Assembly: GCA_024138025.1 (NCBI GenBank)
Contig: JAMXBD010003394.1
Location: 58,571 to 122,570 of the forward strand
DNA from: Combretum micranthum
Lineage: Eukaryota; Streptophyta; Magnoliopsida; Myrtales; Combretaceae
Direction of reading: 5' to 3'
Length of the DNA stretch: 64,000 nucleotides
Shown here: one piece after another, positions 1 through 13,986 of the stretch
Layout: every line of letters starts with the position of its first letter
Numbering within the stretch: the stretch's first letter is position 1
Notes under the pieces: generated by a model
What the model saw: the letters and a program-made list of their open reading frames with translations, nothing else
Database searches by the model: none
What the model was told of the DNA's origin: nothing
Made by a program: the position numbers and the translations under genes

Positions 1-1400
1 GTGTAATATTACACATTTATTTATCATTAATATCACACTCTCATGCATGTTTTAACACTTCTAAGGTAAAATTCTATTTAAAATAGATGAAGTGCATAAA
101 TATGGATCAATTGCAGCTAAATGTGCAAAAATCCATTGAAAAGGATCAAGATAATGCTTTAAGGACTCTAATGGGATCATATTAATTGTCTTGGTTGTAT
201 GCTTTAGTTGTGTAAGTAGTTAAAAAATCTATGAAATGCATGCTCGTCTAATAGAGTGTGGAAAACTATCAAATAGAACTATGAATTTTAATTTAAGTGG
301 TTTGAATCAAAGTTCATTGCTACACTTTAAAATCAAATATTTCAAATATGATTAAAATATGCAAAATCAATGGAAGAACAAAGAATCATAGTTTGAATGA
401 ATTGCACAAGCTTTTTATTGTTCAATTTAATGCCCTTTCATGATAGCATATGTCGAGTTGATTTGAGTTTAGCATAGTGTAATTTTGTTCTAGCAGACTA
501 AGCATTCAACTTGCAATATTCGTGAACCCACACATTTCTGCAGGTTTTAAATTTGAATGACTAAAATTGAAAGTGCATCTATCACTACAACAACAATGAT
601 GTAATTAAGAGTGCAACAGAGTGTCCTTGACTTCTACACAAAGCCGAGGATGCTAATGGAAACTAAGCGGCAGCAGACAATAGAAGGAAATCGGTGTACC
701 AACTTGACTAGGCAAGCTATTATACGAAGTATTGAACCCATCTACCACACTTAGAGTGCTCAATATTTTGATATGAAGCACCTCAAAGTTCCTCTTAGAG
801 TGTCGAGCGATTTTGCTAAACATGTCCACATCAAGCAACACAAATATAAGCCAACATTAACCAGAGCTACTATAGCTTGACAACGAGCAACGATAGCTAA
901 TCTAAACATGCAAAATCAAACATCCTTGGACTACATTAGGGGATTGCACAACAAAAGTATGAGATAGGACAATAGATAAGTCTTCAAGTTCAATCAATGG
1001 AGCAACTACAAATGAACTATGAGCTCTTTCAAATGTAGAAGTAGAAGTAGATTCGACCTATTCACTAAATTGCCGTAACGATCTAATTCAACAAATGCAT
1101 TAAGCTGCTATAATCATGATCGAGATAACGAACATCAAGACATCTCACTCCGACGAAGCTCGGTTTTGGCTCAAACTTTTAGTTGTCACGATGGGAGAGA
1201 GATACTAAGCAAGGATTGCAAACCAACCAAGCCTCTACCGATTGAACCGATAATTACCTAGTAGCATTACAAGGCCAACTTGAACTGATGATCCAAAGCA
1301 CCAACCATCTTTGTTGTAACCAAGCTGCTTCAATACCACCACAACCCTCCCCGAGCAACATTCAAGCAAGTTAAAGCTGAGCAACAAACATGATTGAGTT
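1..1400. other. Unclassified non-coding DNA
   Basis: A+T-rich sequence with stops in all frames and no recognisable protein motif. It opens with a 14-bp perfect palindrome (GTGTAATATTACAC, 1-14). Its position directly before LTR-like sequence suggests decayed transposon DNA, but I cannot assign a family. Confidence 0.3.
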
Positions 1401-2640
1401 GTTGTGTCCATGTTTTGACTAGCTAATCCTAACTATAACGAGTTCAATCCAAGTTGCTTCACATGCCAACTACCCATCCTTATGGACCTATAAAATCAAG
1501 TGGTCCATACCGAGTAGAGTTGTAGCATTTTTTAAATACACCAGTAGAAGCAACCTACACCTCATCTTATCTCGCTTTGTTTTGTATGTTTATTTTAGGG
1601 CTAAATTGATTTAAGGCCTTTTTACTTGTAAACGTTCAAAGTGATCGAGGACTTACACAAATCTATACACATACCCACATGTGAATATAACCCTCCTCCA
1701 TATTACATGCTTTTGATGCGTAATAAAGGGAGACGAGAGGGAGAAATAAATATAAATATACAGTTCTTTGCCGTTAATTTTTCTTTAGCTTTACTTATGG
1801 ATTCTACATCAAGATCATGTAGACGACATCATTTGTAACTAGATTTAAACAGGTATTTTCTTAATAAGGTAATTTCATTCTTTTCCTCATGTTCATTTTA
1901 TGGATGGTGTTCAATACTTGTTCCTTTTGAATCTATTGAGATTTTGAGTTGATATTTGGATTAAATAGGGTACTCACTTCTATTGATTAATTATTACTTG
2001 CATTTAAGTTATTGGTGTGATTTCATTGAGCATGTATTTTGAGTCAATTTGGAATGCTTGGTAGATTAGGATTGTATAGGAGAAAACCTTTTTCTAATTA
2101 AATTTATGAGTTGCTAATATGGATTATAGATCGCATACAAATATGGTTTTGATTCAATTAGGGTTTAGAAAATTAATATGGATTAGTCAATTAATCACTT
2201 TTATAGAAATAGGAAAAATTAATTAGTTAATCTTGAGTAATCACTAGTTTTGAGGAAAGGAGTTTTTAATTGGTGCTTTATTGATTGAAACCTAAACCAC
2301 TATCAAGTTGGATTTTGAAACATGATTTTATTGGTAGCATACATTCAATTAATTCCCAGATCAATTTGCTCTAAATCGAATTCATTTCAGGTGCTGGAAA
2401 TCCTATAATCTTTATTATATATTCTTATTTTTTCTTCTTCTTCATACATGTAAAGATCAAACTCATCGGTTCCCCTAACTACAAGTAGGACTAATATAGT
2501 TGAGAGTTAGCCCTCATCTCCTATGGACACGACTCGGTACTCATGGAAACTTTTATTATTGCATATACACTCCGTACATTAATAGGTAAATATTTACGCT
2601 TTAAAAGAGTTCAAATACAAGCGTATCATCAGTGTGAACC
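1400..2640 (+). repeat. Decayed LTR-like fragment
   Basis: A TATA-like CTATAAAAT lies near 1488-1496. The segment near 2515-2575 reads CTATGGACACGACTCGGTAC and continues into a run ending in a GTACA-type motif, which resembles the distal part of Athila/Tat-type plant LTRs as I know them. No target-site duplication or primer-binding site was found, so the boundaries are approximate and the family assignment is inference. Confidence 0.35.
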
Positions 2641-2915
2641 AAATGTCTAATAAGTCATTCAATGGGCGCATACAGTATCAAATAATTATAATGTCACACG
2701 TAAATTGAGAAAATATAATTATATATTATAACCAAATAATATAAAACAGATTTTTATATTCGAGTTGGTAAACTAATTAAGGTTTTAGTCGAGTAAAATC
2801 GAATGTATCTTAATCTTATTATTTCTATCGGCATTTTATATCCTTATATATTGTTTTCCATGTATTATCCAGTACAATGACAATTGTACTTGCAAATCTA
2901 CTTTATGTCACCATG

Positions 2916-3425
2916 ATACGTATATAAGTGTACAAATATGACAAAAAGTACATTTTATTTGTACTTCTTTCTTCTTATATTTTCTCTTTTCTTTCTTCTC
3001 TCTCTCTTTCCTTTCTCCTTACCATGCTGGCCACTCTCTCTCTTCTCCCCAATCACTTTCCCTTTTCTTTTTGTTCTTTTTATTGCCTATCGATCAAATG
3101 TCATGTGCAAGTACACCTAACTTGTGCGAATTGAATGCTACTCTACCCCCTAGATGTCATTTTATTTTTTCCCATGCAACTTCACCTCATGTTTACCTTT
3201 TTTCCTCTTTCTTCTTTTCTTCCTCTCATTCTTTTCTCCCTTCTCCCCCTTTGAAAAGACATCAGCCCCTTCCCCTCTTCACATTCCCTCTTTTTCAAAC
3301 TTTCTTCCTTACAAACACACCTTCGACTCTCTATCCAACACGCTACACTCTCTTCCTTTCCCTCACATACATTCACCACTCATCTTCACCACAATCTTAA
3401 GAAGGTAAACAAGCTTCTAAACTTG
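2916..3425 (+). repeat. Pyrimidine-rich LTR-type leader with TATA box
   Basis: TATATAAG at 2921-2928 is followed by about 450 bp of C/T-rich sequence containing CATGCTGGCCACTCTCTC and ending in AAGAAGGTAAAC. The same order (TATA-like box, CT-rich leader, GGCC-rich patch, then AGGTAA) occurs in the solo LTRs at 10348-13981 and 46556-50915, so this is probably the promoter/leader part of a related, truncated LTR. The frames of 60-109 codons here are low-complexity and not proteins. Confidence 0.45.
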
Positions 3426-3625
3426 TCTTTCATATCCTTGTGAAAGTGAATACATTCCTCTTTTTCAAACTTTCTTCCTTACAAACACACCTTCGACTCT
3501 CTATCCAACACGCTACACTCTCTTCCTTTCCCTCACATACATTCACCACTCATCTTCACCACAATCTTAAGAAGGTAAACAAGCTTCTAAACTTGTCTTT
3601 CATATCCTTGTGAAAGTGAATACAT
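3286..3625 (+). repeat. Tandem duplication, 2 x 170 bp
   Basis: Bases 3286-3455 are repeated at 3456-3625. By eye the copies differ at one base (CCCTC versus TCCTC at the start). The duplicated unit includes the end of the CT-rich leader and the splice-donor-like AGGTAAAC. Near identity suggests a recent event or an assembly duplication. Confidence 0.9.
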
Positions 3626-4369
3626 GAGTAAACTTCATGAACTCCTCATATATTCCCTATGATGCTTCAGCTAGGGAGAGGAAAAAATGTTTGTCTCCAT
3701 TCTTTTTGTTTTGTGTTTTTTCATAATAAGTATAGTAAAGCTTAAAGTTGAAAAGTTTCAACATGAAAAGTTTAAGTTTCTTTTTCTTTCTTAGGATATG
3801 GTAAAAGCTCTATGAGAGGATTCAACATATAATTTAAAATCCTCATCTTTAGAGTAATGATGGTAAGGATGGAGCTTAAATAAAAGATGATATGTAAAGA
3901 CCCGACATGCTCAATTCTCAAACTAAGCACACCAAGTCCCCAACTATATATAACTCTTACGAATTATACGTAAGGTTGTCTAAAAAGAAGGTGTTTATGT
4001 TGAATATTGCTAAACCAATTTTAGAATTTATGAAATCGTTTAGTAGTAGATTTCTAAATAACTGGATTCGGCAGCGGAAAATCAAATTTTATAAAACAAC
4101 TTATAAACTTTTACTTCCTACAGAGCAAACCAGTTTTCTAAGAAAACCAACTTTATAAAAACACTTATGATCTACTCTTAGGGATAGATAATCATTTACA
4201 ATCAATTGGGCATTAACAAGCCCTTAAAAGAAAATACAATTTATAAATACACCCCGTCCTCTTACAAAACAAAACAGAAGAAGAAATAAAATAGAAGTAA
4301 TATCTCGACCCTATCACACTTCACTCATTCTCCCATATCTTCATAATCGCCCAAAACCCGAGACAAACA

Positions 4370-4512
4370 TCATCATACCAATCTCATCACCATCACCATC
4401 CTCATCAACATCAACATCAACATCAACAACAATAATAAGAACAACAACATCAACAACCTCCACATCATCATCAAGTCATCATCTCATCATCATCATCAAC
4501 AACAACAATACC
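4370..4512. repeat. Trinucleotide-rich microsatellite (CAT/AAC)
   Basis: Imperfect runs of ATC/CAT and AAC triplets (for example CATCAACATCAACATCAAC) lie within the minus-strand solo LTR. Simple-sequence DNA, no coding role. Confidence 0.8.
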
Positions 4513-6269
4513 TGTAAAAAGAATAACAACAACAAGGATGAGCAGAAGCCTAGTACACAGTAACACAATCACACACGGGGTGGCACACGAGCTTAACTAA
4601 ATGCAATGCATCAATCCACAAGTTATTATCTTTTCATTAAAATAAACAAATCAACAATAGAGCACTCACACTCCGGAATAAGCAATGGGAATCTGGGATC
4701 CTGAGTAACGCTTACGACGCTTAGGGGTTGATATAAGTAGCCCGAATACTTATATCTCCTAGATAACGTTACACTAAAAAGAAACAGTAATCTCATCCTG
4801 GGCTTATAGCCATTACCCACCTCTACTTAGACTCAGTCCATAACATGAATCTAGTTCACTCGCTCCCATGAATGTTGAAGTAAACTATGATACTTCTTTC
4901 CAAGTTGAAGTAAATGTTACACTGTTACAATATTCCCTTCGATTACACGCCGAGCCATGTCATTGCATCATGACAAGTGGCCTAAGCGTTTATTCTAACA
5001 TTGTCATTGCATCATGACAAGTTGCCGCTCCTCGGACCGGATTCAACGACGAATAACACAATCAACACTCATTAATTATTAAGCCGAGTTTAAGTCTTAA
5101 TCAGTTTAGAATGCCTATCCTAACATTCAACACGCAAGTTACCGCGTACCTTATATAAGAAATCCAAACAGATTCTCAGAAGGAATTCCAAAAGATAATC
5201 CAGAAGATAAATAAGATATCCACTTCTATTAAGGAGAGAGTTCGTATAATAAACTAAACTAAACTAATCATCCACTTTATCAAAATCATATAAGAACTTA
5301 AGCTATTCGTCCATTCATCTCAAACTCATTTTATTAAATCCTATTTGATCAGACACTAATATGGAACTCTACTATGGCTGCGAAGATCACCCGCCAAAAT
5401 ATGGACAGTTCTCCTTTGTCTGTAAAAGAATTTCTTTTCACTTTATATTTTTCTTATCACAAAACATAGCATATATAAAGCATTCATACATAAAAGCATT
5501 CATATTCAAAGCAAATAAACATTTGAAACAACATATTCCCATATTATTCAAAGATCATCCTAATTCATTCATCTAAGCTAATTAATAGCTATTAACCCAT
5601 TTTAGCTTAACATTAGCCAAATTGATTAAAATTAGTCATTTGATTCATTTACTAAGTCAAGTTGATTAAATATAGACAATCTAATTCATTTTAGCTTAGT
5701 GAAGTTCATTACGCTAAGTTGGACTTAGATTAATTACTAATTCATTATATATCAAAGATCTAGTCACTTAATCCCAAGTTAGCTTAAACCTAGCCAAATT
5801 CATCAAAGTTAAACAATGTAATCCATCTTAGTTCATTCAAGTTCATTTAGTCAAGTTGAACCTAGGTTTGTTAACTAAGTTCATTTTATAACTAACTTCT
5901 AGATTTAATCTAATTATTTGTTAAATCTATAAATCTACTTAACCCATGTTTAATTACATGAATTAATTCACTTAACACATCAAATATCAGTTGCCTATCC
6001 CATTTTAGCTCAAAAAGATCCATTTTCTAAGCAAAAACACATTTAACAAACAAAAACAAGTTTTTGACTTTGTTTGAAAAATACAATGGCTGGAAAGAAC
6101 TAAAATTTAAGCATCGATAATTTTTGAATTTGTAAAAACTCAAAACATGAAAATTGTAAATCTCTTTTAATCTTTCCAACACAACTTGAATCACCTCAAT
6201 CGGAGGTCGTATGAAAAAGTTATGACTAATTTACAAAATAGTGTCGCGTTAGGGAAGAAATCCGAGAGC

Positions 6270-6420
6270 GAAACGCCCTTGCAAACGGGGCCGTTTTGGA
6301 GACCGTTTGAACTCAGGGAAAATGAAATTTTTGATTCGAGAGCACAACACCCTTGCAAACGAGGCTGTTTTCGAGACCGTTTGCTCCAAACACCCCTCAA
6401 ACGGGGTTGTTTGCACAGGT
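6270..6420. repeat. G+C-rich CAAACGG/CCGTTTG repeat block inside LTR
   Basis: Three related copies of a motif built on CCCTTGCAAACGGGGCCGTT and its partial inverse CCGTTTG occur in about 150 bp. The base composition is much richer in G+C than the surrounding LTR. The LTRs at 38374-40966 and 37688-42368 carry different short repeats in what looks like a comparable position. Confidence 0.6.
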
Positions 6421-7478
6421 ATTTGATAGATTTCGTGAATTCCTTGTTTCAAACACGAATTTTACCAAATTTTAACACTTCAAACCTTCACCAAAACACT
6501 TTGCAACCATCATACTACACCCTACATCTATTCTAACATCTTCAAACATGCATAAACTTCACATTCACCACATAAAACATCTCAAACTTCATCAACCTCC
6601 ATAACCACTATTCATCATCTTCTTCCTCATCAAAACCTAACTTCCATCAACCATGAAAACAACAAATACATATATAAACAACAATCCCAATTCATTTCAA
6701 TATCAATTCATCAATTAAATAAATAAACAACAAAGATAACAAGAGAATAACAACTTATCTTTTTAGAACACTTGTACACTTGATCTTTCTTTATATTTCT
6801 AACTTGTTTTCCTTCATCTAGCTTCACTCTAGCTTTGATTACTCTTCTAGATAGCTTTAATCTTGAGATTTGTGGAAGCAATTTGAAGAAAATAAGAGGA
6901 AAGAAGAAGAAAGGAAGAGGGAAAAGAAAGTCTCGGTTGGGGAAAGGAAGAATAAGGAAAGAAAGGTGAAAGGAAGAGAGAGAGAGAGCAGGTGAGGAAA
7001 AATAAATCAAAAGGGAAGTTTAAAGCTTAAAATTATGATATTTTGAAATAAAGGTATCGAATTTAGAACTTTCAGATCAATATCTTTAGTTCTAAAAATA
7101 TTTAGGAGATGATTTCAAAACCAATAGGTTAGAAATTAAGAACTCAAAGTAACAACTTAATTTAGAAATTTATTTTGGATGAAAGATATTTAATTTGAGC
7201 TCGGGTTTAAGGACTGATATTTTAAGATAAGCAAATGAACTCAAATTTTACTGAGATTTAGGAATTAGTGTTTAGGCTAAGAATCAAGGATTTAGGAATT
7301 CTCTAAACATTTCAATGACTTGTTTAGAGAATTTGAAACTCAAATCTCAAACCAACTTAATTATTAGCTATTTAAATTATATCAACTTGTTCATTTAAAT
7401 CCTATAATTCATTTGATTTATTTAATATATCTAAACTCAATTTCTAATCTTGGTGAAGATTTGGGGTATTTCATGATA

Positions 7479-9845
7479 TGAATTGAAGAATCCGCATGTT
7501 TTACGGATCTAGCAGTATAATGCAATCTAGGGATTTGTAAAATATTTTTTTCTAGGTTTTTATTATTTATGAAAAACTAAAATTAAAAGATATAAATGAT
7601 CAATCCTTGAATATGATGCACTAAAGAGAAAATCAAACTAGCTGTCTAATCAACTAATATGATGCACGATAAAAAAAATAATGAAGAACAATCTTAAGAA
7701 GAAAACTCAACATTACTGAATAAGCAATTGGTCACAAAGGACATCAAATTGTCAAAGATGACAAAACTTCTTTTAATATAACCGCTTTTTACACTTCCAC
7801 AAGTCAAGCAATGGCAAATATGAAACATAAAAGTCAAAATTAATAAAATAAGAAACTCAAAATAAACTTCAGGAATATAACATGAAGACACTCTACACCA
7901 TATGGCCATGTGTTGAGTCGTGCCTTTAACTGATGGAACAAACTAAACTTAGTATGAGGCATAGTCGTAGGTCCTCAACATGGTCCAAGGAACGAATGCA
8001 GGAAAGACAGCGTCATCCTCTGTCCTCTAACTTCTTTGTAAATAACAAGCATCGAGGCACGAAAACAACCATATCTTCTTCCATAATTTGAAACAGAGGC
8101 GTATGGTAGGCTGCGTAAGCATTCGTGACATCCTTCGTTTGATTAATTTCAGCCACTACCTTCATCATGGGTATGCTCTCTAATACTGATGAATTATCCT
8201 TCATATTTTTTCTATCCAACACACTTAAACACATTGGACCCCATAGAAAAGTCTATCTCAAAGCTGTGCAAATACTTTGATTCATCTTCATTCGATTCAT
8301 CCATAAGGATATGTTGAGATTCATTAATCCTCTAACTCTAAGTTGAGTTATCGAACCATATAAACTGTGATTCCTATAAAAAAACAAGCTTCTATTTTCC
8401 ATCAATGGCATAAAAACATGTGTTGAGAAACTAGTTATAAAACATAAGTTTTTAGCTTTATCATCATATGGTGAAAGGATGGCCAAAAGCTACTAAATGT
8501 AAAGGAAATAATGGAAGCATTCTTAGAAACCATACAATAACTTTCCTTGCTTAGTAGGATTAGCACCCTAAGTGCAAAGTTCTATGATTTCATGAACTAC
8601 TCCCTTTAGGACGGTGTTTTCTTTAAAAAGGGGGACTTGAATATAATGAAGCATCATCTTTCTTTTTCTTTGCATACTTCAAGCTTACTAGAACTATCAT
8701 GAATTCAAGCTTGTTTTCTTTCTTAAGAGTGTTACAATGGTGGCTAAAAACCAATGCATGAGCATTGAAGTGAAGGACATGATGAATGGAATCCTCTTTT
8801 ACCTCTTTCTTAAGTGTGCCAAAAGTTATAAGCACTATGCAAGGAAATGGTGTCTCTTTTTCTTCAAGCCTACCATGGTAATAACATCTTAGGATCTAAG
8901 TAAAACAAAGGAAAGTTTCGTTTCCCTTTCTTTTTCCCTTGTTGTGGACCATAAAAGCTCCCAAGTGTGAGTTTCCAAACTTTTGTTCTTTGATAATCAT
9001 TCTAAAAGTCCAACGATAGAGTTTGAATGCCATGGTGAACAAAGATAGGGAGGAAACATTTTACTTCTCTACTCACATACATGCTAAAGCCTTAAGGACT
9101 AAACTAGAGTGTGATATCTACTTATCTTTCATAAGTTGTGAACTTTTTGTTTGAAGCTCACAAGTAAGAACATAAGAGTGTTAAGGACGAGATAATAAAA
9201 GAAACATCCCCCTCTCTTTTTCACCATGTGAGTTGAAAGCCTAAGTCTTTAAGAGAAGCTACTAAGTTTCACGTTTTTGTATCACAACTTAAGGAATGCA
9301 CAAGTTTAACATGATCTTAAGCTTGATCAACACAAGGTTTTTCATTTTTTTTTCTTTTTCTTATGATGGCCAAAACCCTAGATAGAGGATAGGCCATCCT
9401 ACAATTTTTGTTTTCTCCTTCCTAGCTCATTTCATAAGAAAGGAAACCATGATAAAGGTAGTATTAAAAAATAAATAGGTAACATGTAAGACTACAAGTT
9501 AAATGCAAGTGGGATAGTCGCATATTTATGAATATTTCTCTGATGTATCACATATATGCTTAGGATATACCCCCAAGCATGGTAAGAAGCCTTTATATTA
9601 ACTAAACCCTAAGAAAACATCAAAATGGAGACAAAACACTAAGATAACCATTATGACCCCTACTAATCTGCAACCTTCACGACCTCAAGTGAAGAAAATA
9701 ATATCAAGAATAGACCAAGCATCCGAAAATAATGGAAAATGATTAATCATACGCTAAAATTAGACTTAAAACGACCAACATACAACTAATTTAAGGAAAA
9801 GCTATGAAACTGGGAAATATAACAATAATAATAGTTAAAATAGTC
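7479..9845. other. Unclassified sequence between solo LTRs
   Basis: No recognised gene. Two minus-strand open frames (8013-8234 and 8253-8486) match no family I know and lack continuity between them. The plus strand is rich in short phrases such as AAGAGTGTTA and TCTTTCTT without a clear repeat unit. It may be the interior of an older long LTR or decayed retroelement DNA. Confidence 0.3.
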
Positions 9846-9849
9846 AATT

Positions 9850-10347
9850 AGGAAAGTTTTAGAAAATTTCTTATTTGGCTATTGTTTTCTTGACTTAAGG
9901 GATTGTGATCTTGAAGTTGAGTATCCAAAGATTATTACGATTAACTTTCCACATGGTTCAGTAAGTATTCTCTTATGAGTTATGTATTTGTTTTTACTTG
10001 CAATATAGCTATACTAGAAATTTTAGCAACATGACAAGATTGGGACATGTTTAGAGATTTTGGGTTTTGCATGTGTTTTCAATTATGTTGACAAAAATCT
10101 ATTTAAAATATCCTGACCTTAAATAGTTGCCTAAGTGCTTGTTTTGGATGTGTCGGATTTGTCATGAGTGTTGAATTGTGGCGTGGTCATTACTAAAAGA
10201 AATTGACTCCAACTTGACTCAATTAAATAAATTGGCCATGCAGAGCATTCTGAGTCACATGAAGAAGCCTGCCAGTATTACATGATGGACTGGATGGGCT
10301 ACTATCATGGTGGAGACCACGAGCCCTACTCCTTCTTAAGGAACTAA
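9850..10347 (+). repeat. Left fragment of an older LTR interrupted by solo LTR A
   Basis: The stretch around 9885-9975, with AAGATTATTACGATTAAC, resembles 49730-49800 (ACCAAGGATTACTACGATTA) and 12785-12860 in two solo LTRs. The stretch near 10280-10325 (GATGGGCTACTATCATGG) resembles 30700-30750 in a third. It is cut at 10347 by the LTR starting at 10348, and related LTR sequence resumes at 13987. The left limit was not found. Confidence 0.5.
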
Positions 10348-13300
10348 TGTAAACTCCTGAAATTTCGGTTAATTTTAAGTTTAATCTTAGAATTAAAAGT
10401 CAATCGGAACCCTAAAGGTCAACAAAAGTCTAGTATAAACCCCAGAATTTAGATCCATCATTCCCGTATTCTTTAGTCCTAGAAAACGAAGTTGAGTTAA
10501 TTAGTGATAATAGTTCATAATATCTTGAGGTAACATAAAAATATCAGATTTGCGGATTTCGAGTGTCCTTCGAACTCAAACGGGATCAGTTCTTGAAAAG
10601 CGTGTGCCGGAGCTCGGAATAATAAAAATATTCTGATAACATCTTTATGACTGATTTAATGCAAGGATTTCAAAAATATCGTTTCGTAATTTTTCGGTAA
10701 TTAAAAATAACAGATATCACATTTATATGCGTATTTTCTTACTACCGGTATTTTAGTAGTCACATCTACTTTACATTATACTATTCATTACTATTCTATA
10801 CTATTTATTTATCTCTATTTTTTCTAATACCTACTCTTACGACACCATACATCTATTATCTTTACTTTTTACCTTTCTCATAACTTTATATCATATCTAC
10901 TTTATATATTATTACTTTTAATACACAAAATTACAAAAAAATAAAACTTTCTCCCTCTTCCCCATGCATGGCCGGCGGCCCCCTCTCTCTCTCTTCCTCT
11001 TATTATTTTTCAATTTTTCTTTAATTTAATCATTTAAAATTCACTCCCCATTTGCCTGTAAATACCCCTCCTCCTTTTTCACTTCATTTACACCTCTTCT
11101 ACCCACAAATTTTCACTCCGAAAACTCTCTCTAACTCTCCTCTCAAATACTCTTCCAAAATTCTCTAAAATTTTCTTCACAAAACCCTCTTCTTCTTCTA
11201 CAAACACTACTTTAGGTAAGAATTTTCTTAAAATCTTTCTTACCATGTCATGTAACTTTACATGACCATGGTGTAAGTTTCCTAAATTTAATATTATGGA
11301 AGCTACACTATATTCATGTATTGTTCTTTTTCATGAATATGTATTCATATATTTTTATGTTGTCATTTTACTTTTGCTCATACTATTATTGATTTAATAT
11401 TAACCTCTTATATATATATATGTAACTAGATATAATTATGTACTTATATATATAATCTTTAGAGCATATAAGCTCATTGTTATTTATTTACTTTCAAGTT
11501 ATGCAATTTATTTATTTATTTCATATTATTTTAAGACTAGTCTCTAGTCTTAGACTTGTCTTCATCAAGTCAAAATAATATTTGCTTTATTTTCCTTATT
11601 TCTTTTGGGACTAGTCCAATCTTAGTCCCAAGATACCTTGATGAAGCTAAGGTTCTCAATACTTGACATATTTCTTTACTTGCTTACCTTATTACTTATT
11701 ATGTCTTTCTTATGTTTTCATAATTTTATATTCATGATCATGCATGAACATATTGATTTGTCTCAACAAGATAAAGAAGGAAAAGTTTTCTTAAAATAAA
11801 AGTTCTTCTCCAAAAATAAATATTGTCATGAAGGAAATGATTTTTCAAAAAAAAAAAAAAACTTAGGAATTTATCTTAACAAATCTAGAGGAATTCATCA
11901 TAAATTTTAATAACCAAAGAATATAGAATTTTTTTTTTAATACATAAATACATACACTTTACAAAGTCATAAAATGGAAAAGAATTCTTGTTTAAACAAA
12001 ATTTTACTAAACTTCATTTTTCCACCAATACTTTGGAATATAAAGGTATAGTCTAGTTTGGCAAACACCAAGAAATTTCCTTTCGTAAAAATAGAATGAT
12101 CTTAAAGAATAAGATTAATGAACAACTTAGGAAATCATTTCTTTAAATGTAAGAAAATATAGAATTGTTACTACTTTAAGAAAGTATTAGAAACTAAGCT
12201 ATAAGAAATTTAGAAAAATGAAAATCATTCTTTTAAAATTTAAAAAGATTAAGGAAATGGGATTAAGGAAAAGAAGATACTCATTAAAAATAACTTGAGA
12301 AATTTTCGAGCAAGCTAAGAAGAATTTTCAAAAGTTTTACTTTTCCAAAATTTTTAGAAGACTTTACTTTTACCAAAAATTCATGGTTGAGACAACTTCA
12401 TCAATTTCATACATTTGACATAAGTCAATGAATATATATATACACATTTTTAAAGGTATTTCAAACCATTTAATAGCTATATCTTTTATACAAGTTTTTG
12501 TAAAAAGAAGAAAAGTAAGTTTGCAAAATTCGTGTGTGAATTCTGATTACCACTGTTTCGGTAGACTCAAACAACTTAGTTTGAAAATGTATAATTTTAG
12601 AATTGGATAGATCTTTTCATAATAAGAAAAAAACGGTATATTACATGCACAATTCCGAGTTAAAATGACCAAGTTATGGCCATTTTAAGTTGGAATTACC
12701 CTCAATACGAATTTAATGATCTTATGACATAGTTTTTGATAGTATCATAGAATCAAACAAGAAATACTCATTATGGGTATTCTTCTTGATTAGGTGATCT
12801 CAAGGAGGAGTGTTCGTACCCTCAGGATTATTTCGATTAGTGGAATTACCGATCGACTCATCCGTAATAAGTGTCATCATGGCCGAGTGAGTTTACTCGC
12901 CTTTATTTTTCATACTTATGTTTGTGCTTGTAAAAAAATTAGTTGCATTAGATTAAGGAAAGATAAAATGAAAGTTGTATGATAATATGTTGAAAGAATA
13001 TTAAGTATATCGAAGTATGAAATGCTTGTAATAAATTATATGTTTATTAGCATGATGAAGTGTCTGAAATTAAATGAACACCTGTAAGAAAATAAAAAAT
13101 GACGGCTGAACTTTAAATAAAAGTTGACACATACACTTCACATGTTGAGTCACATTGCATTCGCTATTATACATTTGGTGGGACAACTGAATGATTGTAG
13201 TGGTAGGCATAATCGGTATATCATGTATGTGGCGAGTAGGAGCCAATAAAAACTACATAAATGGGCGGCTAGTAGGAGCCGGTAATAACTACATGTTTTT

Positions 13301-13981
13301 GAGGGCGTATAGGAGCCGGGAAGATCTATAAAAATGTTTCAAAAGAAGAAGTGGCCGTAATGGGCCAGAATACCTAACTCTGAATAAAGAGCGTAATTCA
13401 TTCAACATATGACTCTCGAAAAATCATATGTCTTGTATGCTCATATGCTTGCTGCATCCTATTTGCTTGCTTAATAAACTTGGTTAATATTTTGTTTCAA
13501 GTATGAATTTTGAGATTTACTCACTAAGCCCGTAAGCTTACGCCCCTGTAGATATTTGCATTCTCAGGAACACCTGTTTTTGTACCCGAGGTCTCCTTTT
13601 ATCAGCGTAAGTTTTCTTTTAGAGCTTTTGAAGGAAATTTACTTGAAGAATTATATTAGAATTCCTTTGAAATCTTTTGATGTGGTATTAAATTAGTGTA
13701 AAGACTATTAGTTATTTTGATCTTTGGATTTTAGCAGGGGTATGCCCCTAAGAATCATGTAATAAACCTTTGATTATTAATATTATGATCTATTTTATTT
13801 CTAGATTCTTGTATGTTCGTTTTTACTTGCTTAGACTACACTTCCCAAAAGCGTTTCCTATTACCGTGCTAGACGCCTTACATGTAATACTAAGACTTTT
13901 GCGTGACTAATGTAGTCATTCTTGAGTCTTGATATTATATGTTGCGGGTTGCCACATTTAGGGTACCTTCGGGACGTGACA
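10348..13981 (+). mobile_element. Solo LTR A (plus strand), 3634 bp
   Basis: Starts TGTAAACTCCTGAAATTTCG and ends GGGACGTGACA. Perfect 5-bp duplications ACTAA lie at 10343-10347 and 13982-13986. The interior shows a TATA-like TGTAAATA near 11056, a CT-rich leader with a GGCCGGCGGCC patch near 10970, and TTAGGTAAGAATTTTC near 11213, which resembles a 5' splice site. A motif near 13513-13560 reads TCACTAAGC, then GCTTACGCCCCTGTAGAT, and recurs in LTR B. No gag-pol motif or internal LTR pair was seen, which favours a solo LTR. The 46556-50915 LTR is the closest relative in the window. Confidence 0.88.
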
Positions 13982-13986
13982 ACTAA

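Larger units (their letters stand above)
3893..7473 (-). mobile_element. Solo LTR (minus strand), 3581 bp
   Basis: Read on the minus strand the element starts TGAAATACCCCAAATC at 7473 and ends GGGTCTTTACA at 3893, giving canonical TG...CA termini. Perfect 5-bp target-site duplications TGATA flank it (3888-3892 and 7474-7478). No second LTR and no gag-pol motif lies inside, so it is best read as a solo LTR left by LTR-LTR recombination. Its termini resemble those of the LTR at 38374-40966 (TGAAATAACCAAAG...GGGTCCTTATA), so the two probably belong to one family. A purine-rich block at about 6890-6990 is the minus-strand CT-rich leader. Confidence 0.85.
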